DNA from: Eukaryota sp. TZLM1-RC
Taxonomy: Eukaryota; Metamonada: BaSk clade
NCBI GenBank assembly: GCA_040285825.1
Contig: JAUPSS010000008.1
Location: 372,001 to 436,000, forward strand
Length of the DNA: 64,000 nucleotides
Direction: 5' to 3'
Positions 31,545-40,038 of this stretch are shown one piece after another; position 1 is the stretch's first letter, and every line of letters starts with the position of its first letter. Under the pieces are notes generated by a model. It did no database searches. It was not told the origin of the DNA and saw only the letters and a list, made by a program, of their open reading frames with translations. A program made the position numbers and the translations under genes.

Positions 31545-33000
31545 ATCCTGATTCCACTGATAGTCTCCCGTTTATCGAAAATGGGAAAGCAATAGAAAGT
31601 AGTGGTGTATTTCTACCAGCATTTGCCTCTTCGATATCTTTGTCATATTTTCTATGTTTCGCTTTGGCTTTAATTTCAACAGCATCTACAGGACACAATC
31701 TTTTTCTTGGAAAAAAGTGTCATTTGCAACATCACATGGGACATAGTCAACAACAGCTTCAGATTTCTCAATCCAATCACAATATATATCACCTCTGTCA
31801 TCAGAACCGAAATTATTCAAGTGTGTCTTTCAGCAGAGGCTCTTTGATACACGAGATTCTTGCAGTTCGTGCCATATTAAACACAATGTCTCTAACATCA
31901 TTATGTAATGAAGAATGATAAGTATTTCCATTTCGAACAGTTCAGAGCATAAGGCAAAGTGAGCTGTGGTGAATTCGAACAAATACATTATTGTTTTAGT
32001 AATAATTGATTAATGGGAATATTCAAATATAATCTCATTTTTGTTACAAACGCTTCATTATTAGCACACAGTCCAAATCTTTGTGACACAATGGTCACAA
32101 AAAGTGAAGAATCTGACGACTTGTTTTCACAAACACCTTTTTCCAATAACAATGAGTGAAGAGCTTGATTTAAAACAGCTGAGCTGCAAATATTTTTATG
32201 AATATTTTTATTTTTTTTATAATATTTGTATATTTTTTGTTTGACTACATTTTCATACATTACAGTCAGTCGTGTTGGTAACGTTCAAAGAGTGTTTTTT
32301 AAATTTTTATAATCCTTTTCGGGTGCATTGTCATTGAGTGATTGGGGAAAGTATCGATTCCATTTTCTACATCAATTTTGGAAATGTTCTCAGTTAAAGC
32401 AGTAAAAATTGAGTTTCGGGTTATGCATTCGTACTGGAAGAGTTTTTGACAAGAGTTTTTGGCAAAACAGAATTGTATTTTCAATTTTCAAAGGTGGTGT
32501 TCCCTTATTATCTTCAGCTTTGTTATCTCTTGGACGCGTTTATGAAAGAAAAACCTTTAGTCAATTCTTCTTGGCTGATTTGGGTTATGAAGACATGAAA
32601 TTTTAACCCTGTCGTATATTTTGTTTTTGTTGGAATAAATAAAAATATATATATAAAAAGGTTATGCATTCGTGGTTAATACATCTTCCCAATCTGCAAT
32701 TCTTTCGGAAAACTCAAATAATACATTTCTGCACCCACCGATAAAAGCACACGAAGTAAGAATTGACGCTTTTGTCCAACCTAAACCGCCATTATGTGGA
32801 CTAAGATAAGCATGATCTGGAATTTGGGACAGTTTATATCCTAATAATTGTGACAAAACTTTTGCACGTCATTGGTTGAAGAGGCGTATGTACAATCTCT
32901 TCGTTAAACTAACTTCAGAAGGAAATCGTGGTGGAACGCTTCTGACAGTATGGGTTACCCTTCATAGAGACACATCTGCGTGTAAGAAATTGGACCACTG
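31545..33000 (-). mobile_element. old family 1 retrotransposon relic, C-terminal half
   Basis: Minus-strand pieces match family 1 in order: near 32990-32662 a post-RT segment (RAKVLSQLLGYKLSQIPDHA, GGLGWTKASILTSCAF); 32484-32299 weakly; 32260-31988 (CSSAVLNQALHSLLLEKGVC); and 31800-31545 the endonuclease end (KAKHRKYDKDIEEAN). Many frameshifts and stops, including an AT-rich insertion near 32195-32255, show it is older than copies A-G. A family 2 fragment is inserted at 32433-32659. Confidence 0.75.
32433..32659 (+). mobile_element. family 2 retrotransposon 3' end fragment with 14-bp target duplication
   Basis: This 227-bp insertion reads on the plus strand as a family 2 C-terminus (RVFDKSFWQNRIVFSIFKGG, compare RIFNRVYWQNRIVFSIFKGM at 1956-2900) and ends in an A/T-rich tail. 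It is flanked by GGTTATGCATTCGT at 32419-32432 and 32660-32673, an exact 14-bp duplication. It lies inside the family 1 relic. Confidence 0.82.
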
Positions 33001-33899
33001 TTTAATACTTGCCTAATGAGTCCCCTGTTGATAGCTGCGCTGTCCAAGACAGTATATGTGGCATCATCATAACTCTTACAATGGCAAGTCACACCGTTGT
33101 TGTTGAAGAGCAAAGTGTCAATCTAGTGTTCTTGTTTTAGCTTGAAAAAGCAGTATCAGATGTGATTCCTAGGACAATAAAAAATTAACTGACTGAATGA
33201 CATATGAACACGATTATTGTGAATTGTCAGAGGTAACATTGTTTTTGTTGAATCTCACGTTGAATTCTCAAGGATACAAAGTCTTCACTTGCAATTGAAA
33301 GAACTTGGAAATATGAATGAACAAAATTGGGTTGGAAAATCTCAGCCTTGATGAAAGATATACTTAGATGGGGATGCAACCGTGGTGCTCTGCAATCAAA
33401 TTGAATCAATGTTCATCCATTACTTTAAGTTGGTTGAAATGAATTTCAGATACAAAATTCTGAATTTTATTTAATTAAAAAATGATCTGCATCGAGGAAG
33501 GCATTATGAAGAAGTCAGCCTTTAAGAAGTCAGCTTATGTAATTGTGATTGATGCATTTTAATAGGGTTTCATTTCAAATGTTGAAAATCAAATCGACCA
33601 CACAATTGAAGGTCAATATATTCGAAAATACCAAATCCGTCATCAGAGGTTTTTTGAATTATTTTTCAAACATTTCTCGAATCTTCTTAGAGTCCTCAAT
33701 TGTTTTGAATTAATAGCAGTAATAACCAGTGGTAATCAATTAACTTATTTTTAACTGGGTGAAGAATTTGCTGACGTGATCATAAGGTCCATCTCTATAT
33801 ATGTAAAAAAAAGTATCGTTTTTTGATGGTAATTTAGAAGAGTAATTCATATACATTTATAATACAAAAATCAGAATTAATAATAGAATTTGAAATTAA
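33001..33899. other. AT-rich stretch without a recognised gene
   Basis: About 900 bp between the family 1 relic and the end of the methyltransferase gene. ORFs are short and show no domain. Nothing else can be supported. Confidence 0.4.
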
Positions 33900-34604
33900 T
33901 CAATGGGATCGGGCTTTCTCAACATAATCTTCAACAATATCAATTCCTACACTATCAATACCAAAGTCATTGGCGGCTTTCAGAGAACTTCCAGTGCCAC
34001 AGAAGGGGTCGAACATAGAGGTAACGCCATTAGTAACAAAAAACTGCATTACATCTGAAATAACATCCAAATAGAAGCCTTTAACCCAGCTCTTTTCTCT
34101 TTGCGGATCAATTACATCGGTCAAAAACTCAGGAATGTTGGTGTAAGAGTTGTTCTGCTTCTGCATGATGATTAAATTGGAATAATTACAATAATGGGTG
34201 GACTTTCTTGTTGGATTGTCATTCAGGACAACTTTGCTCTGAAGCAAGTGAAAGCCAAGTGAAGAAGCTTTCGAAATTAGCCAGGTCGCCTTGTCAATGA
34301 AGTGAAGTTTGTTGTCTTCTGTCCAGTAACGAGGAGTGAAGATTGCTACCAAAAAGTCGTTCTTAACAAGCTTATGACTAGCAAGTTCGAGTGCTTGATT
34401 GAAGAAAGTTTTGTATTTAAGTATTGAGTTAAACTGAGCAAAAACTTCTGCAATATCTGGAGGAGAAAAGATGAGAGATCCAGCAAACGAAAGGGATGGG
34501 TCCTTAAGCAGTGTCAAAGAATCACCACAATGAACCGTACGATGACAATGGCTAACACGACAGGACTTTGATGATTGGTAGTTATGTGATGATGTTCGAT
34601 ACAT
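33900..34604 (-). CDS. beta-class DNA methyltransferase (N4-cytosine or N6-adenine type)
   Basis: An intact frame of 234 residues counted from the first ATG (34604). Residue 27 starts a CGDSL segment typical of this family, followed by the motif IV-like SPPD at 47-50. At the C-terminal end lies the SAM-binding motif I, FDPFCGTGSSLKAAN (from residue 198), then GIDSVGIDI. The motif IV-before-motif I order defines the beta class of amino-methyltransferases, and SPP is usual for N4-cytosine enzymes, although here the position after SPP is Asp instead of Tyr or Phe, which may weaken catalysis. Members are mainly bacterial, phage or giant-virus proteins; a few eukaryotes have acquired them. It stands alone, with transposon relics on both sides and no nuclease partner. 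Confidence 0.72.
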   Translation of the reverse strand: MYRTSSHNYQSSKSCRVSHCHRTVHCGDSLTLLKDPSLSFAGSLIFSPPDIAEVFAQFNSILKYKTFFNQALELASHKLVKNDFLVAIFTPRYWTEDNKLHFIDKATWLISKASSLGFHLLQSKVVLNDNPTRKSTHYCNYSNLIIMQKQNNSYTNIPEFLTDVIDPQREKSWVKGFYLDVISDVMQFFVTNGVTSMFDPFCGTGSSLKAANDFGIDSVGIDIVEDYVEKARSH

Positions 34605-34639
34605 TGAACGGGGATTATCCAAATATTTAAATTTAATTT

Positions 34640-35210
34640 GTTGTTATCACATATTTTTATTCAAAACTTATAAATCAACATCTAAAAAATCCATCTCTCC
34701 CAAAACAAAACAACTAGATGCAACTCTCTCATAGTGAGATCCAAGAGAAAGCAAAGCATCAGAAACCATCTTCAACATCCCCTTAAAAAGGAAAACAGAA
34801 TTCTATTTTGCCAAAGTAATCTGTTAATGTTCTTATTGTTCCTTCTTTTAACAATCTGTTCGAAATCTCTCAGAGAATGTAATGCAGTGGGAGCAAGTGA
34901 ACCAAAAAGAGAAAATACAAGTGGATACAAATTGTATCTATCATGTTATAGGGTAGACAATTTTAAACTTCAATTCTAAATTTTAGTAGAGCCTGATTTT
35001 TTGAGAAGAAAACAAACATTTCGACTAAAGGTAACAAAGAATGTTAGATAAAGCTTTATTGATGCATAAGAATTATTCAATTCAATTACTTTGATTTTAC
35101 GACAGTATTCAAGAGGTAAAACTTGGTTTGGAAGAGATTTCTCTGTAGTAATCAATGTACTTGAAATCAAAAAGGCCAACTATCAAAAGTTTGATGTATT
35201 AAATTGAGAT
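34640..35210 (-). mobile_element. family 2 retrotransposon relic, C-terminal end
   Basis: Minus-strand frames match the family 2 C-terminus in pieces: a segment with LLWQNRI/FYFGKIEFCF-like sequence near 34790 and an upstream PLEYCRKIKVIE segment near 35120-35080. Many frameshifts. It lies directly upstream of the methyltransferase gene. Confidence 0.5.
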
Positions 35211-35335
35211 AAATGAGGAAAAAAAATCTAAACTATAATAAAAATAATGAAATGAAACAAAATTCGGATGTGTGAGATAAACCAATGGTTGTCAAGGAGT
35301 GATCATTAATGATCTTTTATTAATCAGTAAACCAA

Positions 35336-36982
35336 TCAACCTGTCAAGAGTTCATATGGATTAGTCGTTTCTGCTTCTTGCAGGGATTTATTTGATTGGT
35401 GATTTGATTGGTGATTTGAATGCAGTCGATAAGTTGATGGAAGAGTTCCATTAACTATAACTTTGAAAAGTTTCTCAAACAAATCAAGTGTTTCTGAATC
35501 CAAAAAAGAACCCAAAAGATGCTTTCTCCTTCCAATAATTGAACAATAAAAAGAAAATGAATTAAAACAAATAAGATTAAATGGTTTAAATCCAGAGAAA
35601 ATTTCCAACAATTGACATAGAACCGACATTTCAAACAAAACTGCCTCGTATTGGGATAGTAAATGAACTTTTTTGGAGGAAACTTCTGAGGTCTTTTTTT
35701 CCTTAGTGTGAGCAAGGCTCATGGCCAAAAGAGCCTGAATCTCTTTGCAAGGTATACCTAAATTATAAAGATATATAAGAGGAAGAAGAAAAGGAAGGTG
35801 ATCGTGATTAATTTGACTGACTGACTGTTGAACTCCAAAACAAACAGTCAATAAATCAATCTTGTCTGGGAAACCTAACGACTGTAAACTGACAAGTGGT
35901 TTTAAACTGACAACATTCGGTACATCAGCTGACGTGACTTGACCCCCTTGACCTCTAACTAATTCCCTCACTGAACGTGAAGCAATCAAAGAATAGATGA
36001 ACTGTCTAATTGGTCTGGAAGCAAGATAGACAGAATGACTGGAAGGGTCTTCTAGGGTTGGATAGCAGGTAAACTCCTCCAATGTTCCCAAGAGAGAATA
36101 ACCATAAGGAAGAAGAGAAGAGGAGGGGGGAGGGAAATGTGAAGAGGGTGGGTTGTGGTAGAAGGAATAAAGATTCTTCCAATAACAGGAAAGGGAAGAT
36201 GAATGAGAAAAAGAGGAAGACAAAGCAAGGTCAATTACAGAGTTTATGATTACATCAACAACATCATTTCTTGAAGGAATAAAACCAATGTTCTCTTTAA
36301 TGAACCAAGCAATGGCAGGTATTAATGAATTATTTGCTACCAGAGTCCATTCTTTTGATGTCTTTGAATAAAGATTTACTAGTTTATGATGAACCAATGA
36401 ACTTACCTGATGGTTATCATCAACCAAAGCCCCAAACAATGGAACCAACGACTGGGGGATGGAGAGCGAAGAAGCTAAGTGAGAAGAAGTGAGGATAGCA
36501 GAAGAGGAGAAGAGTTTGTGTGGAAAAATTAACTGCGTTTTGTTAAAAAATAAGAGTGAGAAATGATGAGAGCAAACAGCTGAATTTAAGTGTTGTGATA
36601 AACAAAAGATTTGATTAGTTTCGGTTAAATTGTAAACTGGTATATTCAAATTACTCAATAAATGTATTAAAAGTGATTCACCGAAAACTGGAAGGGGTAG
36701 ATTGGCAGTAGACTCACAAGAGTTGAAGAAGGAAACCAAACTTGAAAGAGATTTGTGAAAGCTTTTGTGGATTGAGCGTTTTTCACGATAGAAAAAGAAG
36801 TACACGTTGGAAAAAGAAGATTTAAGGGAAAAAAGTCTGTCTTTCAATTGATTGGTCAGAGACGTATACTCTACAATGGGTTTGTTAGGAATTAACAATG
36901 ATAGGAAGTTGTAAGCATCAACAAGAATACTAGACTGTGATGGGAAAGGAACCCCAGGTAAGGAATTCAGAAAGTCTTGCAT
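35336..36982 (-). CDS. asteroid/XPG-like PIN-domain protein
   Basis: An intact 548-residue protein. The N-terminus has SILVDAYNFLSLL (the first acidic position of a PIN/FEN1-like fold), then helices. Near residues 100-125 is LPVFGESLLIHLLSNLNIPV, and near 185-200 QSLVPLFGALVDDNHQVSS, which resembles the lPLfgaLlGnDy segment of asteroid and FAM120-type proteins. Most of the metal-binding acids of true flap endonucleases are missing, so a structural or RNA-binding role is more likely than nuclease activity. The C-terminal half is helical and ends in an Asn/Ser/Gln-rich tail with HQSNHQSN repeats. It diverges from the LRR coiled-coil gene. Confidence 0.5.
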   Translation of the reverse strand: MQDFLNSLPGVPFPSQSSILVDAYNFLSLLIPNKPIVEYTSLTNQLKDRLFSLKSSFSNVYFFFYREKRSIHKSFHKSLSSLVSFFNSCESTANLPLPVFGESLLIHLLSNLNIPVYNLTETNQIFCLSQHLNSAVCSHHFSLLFFNKTQLIFPHKLFSSSAILTSSHLASSLSIPQSLVPLFGALVDDNHQVSSLVHHKLVNLYSKTSKEWTLVANNSLIPAIAWFIKENIGFIPSRNDVVDVIINSVIDLALSSSFSHSSSLSCYWKNLYSFYHNPPSSHFPPPSSSLLPYGYSLLGTLEEFTCYPTLEDPSSHSVYLASRPIRQFIYSLIASRSVRELVRGQGGQVTSADVPNVVSLKPLVSLQSLGFPDKIDLLTVCFGVQQSVSQINHDHLPFLLPLIYLYNLGIPCKEIQALLAMSLAHTKEKKTSEVSSKKVHLLSQYEAVLFEMSVLCQLLEIFSGFKPFNLICFNSFSFYCSIIGRRKHLLGSFLDSETLDLFEKLFKVIVNGTLPSTYRLHSNHQSNHQSNKSLQEAETTNPYELLTG

Positions 36983-37161
36983 TTAGTGAGATGTAAGTGA
37001 GAGTTTACTTCAAAACACTTGTATGGACCGTTGAAGTAGAATAATAAAATGAGGGAGGTGCTCTGCTCTGGTACTGAGCTTGTGGAAGACAAATAGAAAT
37101 TGATTTACCTCCTTTTTCTCTCAAAAAGGATATTTCATTGTTATGGACAATATCTGTAAGA
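36983..37161. promoter_or_regulatory. 179-bp divergent intergenic region
   Basis: Separates the start codons of the asteroid-like gene (minus) and the LRR coiled-coil gene (plus), so it must hold both promoters. No strong TATA box is seen. Confidence 0.4.
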
Positions 37162-39525
37162 ATGAATATCAATGAATTGCGACTATGTGGTCAACAAATT
37201 AGTTCTATGTGTGAGCTACCATATCAATATCAACTTCAAGATCTTCCCAGACTTCAAGTGATTCACTTATTTGGTAACAACATTACCAAGATTGAATGCA
37301 TCAATGATCTTCACTCCTTAATTGAACTTAACCTTGCATCTAACCTTATTCGATCTCTCTCATCTGCTCCCATCACCCCATCACTTCACATTCTTGATCT
37401 CTCCTGCAACAAACTCACATCATTAACTGGAATTGAATCTTTTCCCAATCTCCGATCTCTACTTTTTTCCCACAACAGGGTAGCTTCTCTCACTCCCTTG
37501 ACCTGTCTCCATCTGTTAGAGCATGTTGATGGGAGAAACAATTCATTATCAAAAGTATCAGATCTATCTCCATTATCTTATTTGAATTCCCTTTCTTCTC
37601 TGAAACTATTTCATTCTCAAGGAAACCCGGTCACTTCGACCCCCAACTATAAACAAACTGTTTTGCAGCTATGCCCATCTCTAAAGGAGTTAGATGGAGT
37701 GGGACTGGAGGAGGAAAAGGAAAGAGAGAGTGTTATTCATTTGAGAAGGTTACTAGCAAAGTGTCAAAAAGAAGTTTCAAAATTAACAGAGGAAAAAGGA
37801 AAGTTAAGGAAACGGTGTAATGCTTTGGTTGCTGAAAATGAAGGATTGGAGGTCGTTATAGAAGATCAGAAACGGGATTTCAATCAGAAAATAGAAGACT
37901 TGAATGTAAACCTTGGTAATTGTAATAGGGAGAGGGTTATTTTAGAAGATCAGGTTTTTCGAATAGAAAAAGAAAAAGATTCGGTAGATTCAGAAAATTT
38001 AAATCAAATTAAAATTTTGAAGGATCAAGTTGAAAGTTTGTCAAAGAGGTGTCATGAGCTTGAGCAGAGTAATAAGGATCAAATTGAAGAGAATGGTAAA
38101 ATATTGAGTGAATGTGACACATTAAGAAATGAAAAATGGAAAACTCAATGCGAATTGAATTCATTTATAAAAGAATTGGAATTTTGTAAAAAGGATAGAG
38201 GCACTCATCTACAAGAACTTGAAAATTTGAAGGTGTCACTCAATCAACTGACATCTGAAAAGAGCTCATTGGAGACAAGGCTGTCTCAACTAACTGAAGA
38301 TCACCATCAAGTAAGCAACGAATTGATGCAAAAAGAATCTAAAATTAAGGAATTAAATTCCTCAATAAACAAACAAGAACAACTTATTCAGGATTTACGA
38401 GAAGATACTTCACGATTGACATCCATGAATAGTTCATATAAAGAGACAATTGGCAATCAGAAAACCCGCATCGTTGAGTTGCAACAAGATCATAAATTAT
38501 CTATTCAAAGTCTCAAAAAAGAGGCTCAAAAAGACCGCGAGACTTTCCTTGATCATGTTTCCAGTCTAGAAGATGAACTGTATAATTCAAACCAAGAACT
38601 TGATAAGCTGAGGTCAATTCTATCTAAAATTAAATCAACAGTTGCGTCTAAAACCAAGGAAAAAGAAAATCAAGTAAAAGAAAAAGAGCGTTTATTGTCC
38701 CTTAATGAACAACTTGGACAGACCCTTTCTGTATTGGAAAAAGATCTTGAAGCTGAACGTAGGCAAACAGAAACTCTTTCCTCTAGTCTTGAGAAATCAA
38801 GGGAAAGAATATTGGAATTGGAGGAAATAGTGCGACAAAAGGATTATGAAATTGAGGTTACCGTGAGAGCATATGAAAATTTGGTGCAAGAAAAGGAAAA
38901 TTTGGAAAAAGATCAAACAGAACACACAAATCAAATATTCCATCTTGAGTCATGTTTACAAGACCAAAACAAAGTTTGTTCTGAACAATCTTTAAAAATT
39001 AAGGAGCTATCATTTTCTTTAGATTCCCAAAAAACAGAATTGAACAAGTTAAAATCAGATAATAATTCTTTTCAAATCGTGGCAAAGAGACTTCAAGAAA
39101 ATCTTCATAAATGTAAATCTGATTTAGCTGCTGTAGAAAAAAGGCTCCAAGACTCTGAGTCTGAATTAGATCATAAAAACAATGAGCTAGAGGCTACTGT
39201 CAAGGCTTATGAGAAATTCGTCATAGATAAGTCGAGACTAGAAGAGATCAATGACAAGTTGTCACATGAAAATTTGGAACTTGTACGCAACATTAGATCT
39301 CTTGAGCACGATTTGGATAAAGCAAAAGAGAATTTGTCCGAAAAGTGTTCCAAAGTAAAAGAATTTGAACTTCAAGTGAAGTATTTGAATGAAAATTTAC
39401 AAGAACTGGGCAAAAATTACGATTCCGTTCAAAGGGAAAAAAACTCGGCTGTTTCAAGAGTAACAAAGCTTCAACAAGTAGTTCAGCAATTACAAAGTCT
39501 CAATTCAATGTTAACTAGTGAATAA
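37162..39525 (+). CDS. leucine-rich repeat and coiled-coil protein
   Basis: Start chosen at ATG 37162 (MNINELRLCG); the open frame continues a few codons upstream without ATG. The product is 787 residues. Residues 1-165 carry about six SDS22-type leucine-rich repeats (LQVIHLFGNNITKI, LIELNLASNLIRSL, LHILDLSCNKLTSL, LRSLLFSHNRVASL) with an LRR cap (NYKQTVLQLCPSLKELDG). From about 185 to the end it is an almost continuous coiled coil rich in Glu, Lys, Leu and Gln, with an internal near-repeat of RAYENLVQEKENLE and KAYEKFVIDKSRLE. This layout resembles centrosomal and ciliary scaffold proteins such as LRRCC1, but coiled coils are poor evidence for orthology. Confidence 0.75.
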   Translation: MNINELRLCGQQISSMCELPYQYQLQDLPRLQVIHLFGNNITKIECINDLHSLIELNLASNLIRSLSSAPITPSLHILDLSCNKLTSLTGIESFPNLRSLLFSHNRVASLTPLTCLHLLEHVDGRNNSLSKVSDLSPLSYLNSLSSLKLFHSQGNPVTSTPNYKQTVLQLCPSLKELDGVGLEEEKERESVIHLRRLLAKCQKEVSKLTEEKGKLRKRCNALVAENEGLEVVIEDQKRDFNQKIEDLNVNLGNCNRERVILEDQVFRIEKEKDSVDSENLNQIKILKDQVESLSKRCHELEQSNKDQIEENGKILSECDTLRNEKWKTQCELNSFIKELEFCKKDRGTHLQELENLKVSLNQLTSEKSSLETRLSQLTEDHHQVSNELMQKESKIKELNSSINKQEQLIQDLREDTSRLTSMNSSYKETIGNQKTRIVELQQDHKLSIQSLKKEAQKDRETFLDHVSSLEDELYNSNQELDKLRSILSKIKSTVASKTKEKENQVKEKERLLSLNEQLGQTLSVLEKDLEAERRQTETLSSSLEKSRERILELEEIVRQKDYEIEVTVRAYENLVQEKENLEKDQTEHTNQIFHLESCLQDQNKVCSEQSLKIKELSFSLDSQKTELNKLKSDNNSFQIVAKRLQENLHKCKSDLAAVEKRLQDSESELDHKNNELEATVKAYEKFVIDKSRLEEINDKLSHENLELVRNIRSLEHDLDKAKENLSEKCSKVKEFELQVKYLNENLQELGKNYDSVQREKNSAVSRVTKLQQVVQQLQSLNSMLTSE

Positions 39526-39854
39526 TGATTTTAATTCTGTAAAACTTCTTTTAAACACAATTCTGCTATATTGAATTCTTTTGGCTATTGTTGAGTAATA
39601 CTTGAGGTTAAGTACGAATCTTTGAAGTAAATCATTAAATCGGGGAAGATGAACTTGAATGAGAAAACTCATGACAAACCCAATAACCAGCATCAATTAC
39701 ACAACATGCTGTATTGAAGAGTGAAATAGAACAGAATCTAATGTTTCGGTAGATTTATCTTTAATAAACTGTTTAAACAATCTTTATTTCAATATGACAA
39801 ATAGAAGAAAATTTATCGACTAACATCGACACCAAATTTTGAAATTGAAATTCG
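39526..39854. other. intergenic 3' flank, no gene seen
   Basis: About 330 bp between the LRR coiled-coil gene and the target duplication of family 1 copy D. Nothing recognisable apart from AT-rich sequence and a possible AATAAA-type signal near 39762. Confidence 0.4.
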
Positions 39855-40038
39855 GCAATCAATCTCAGTCTCTGAGAGCTTACACAATATTTTTTCTGCG
39901 TGTTGCTTAAGCAGGTTCAATGAAAAAGCTAAAAAGATTTTATTACCCTGTCAATATGGTATAAATACTACAGATGGAGTCTCTTCAGCGATTTTTGCTA
40001 CTGATGTCTTATTTCGTCAAAATGAATCCAATGTTTGC

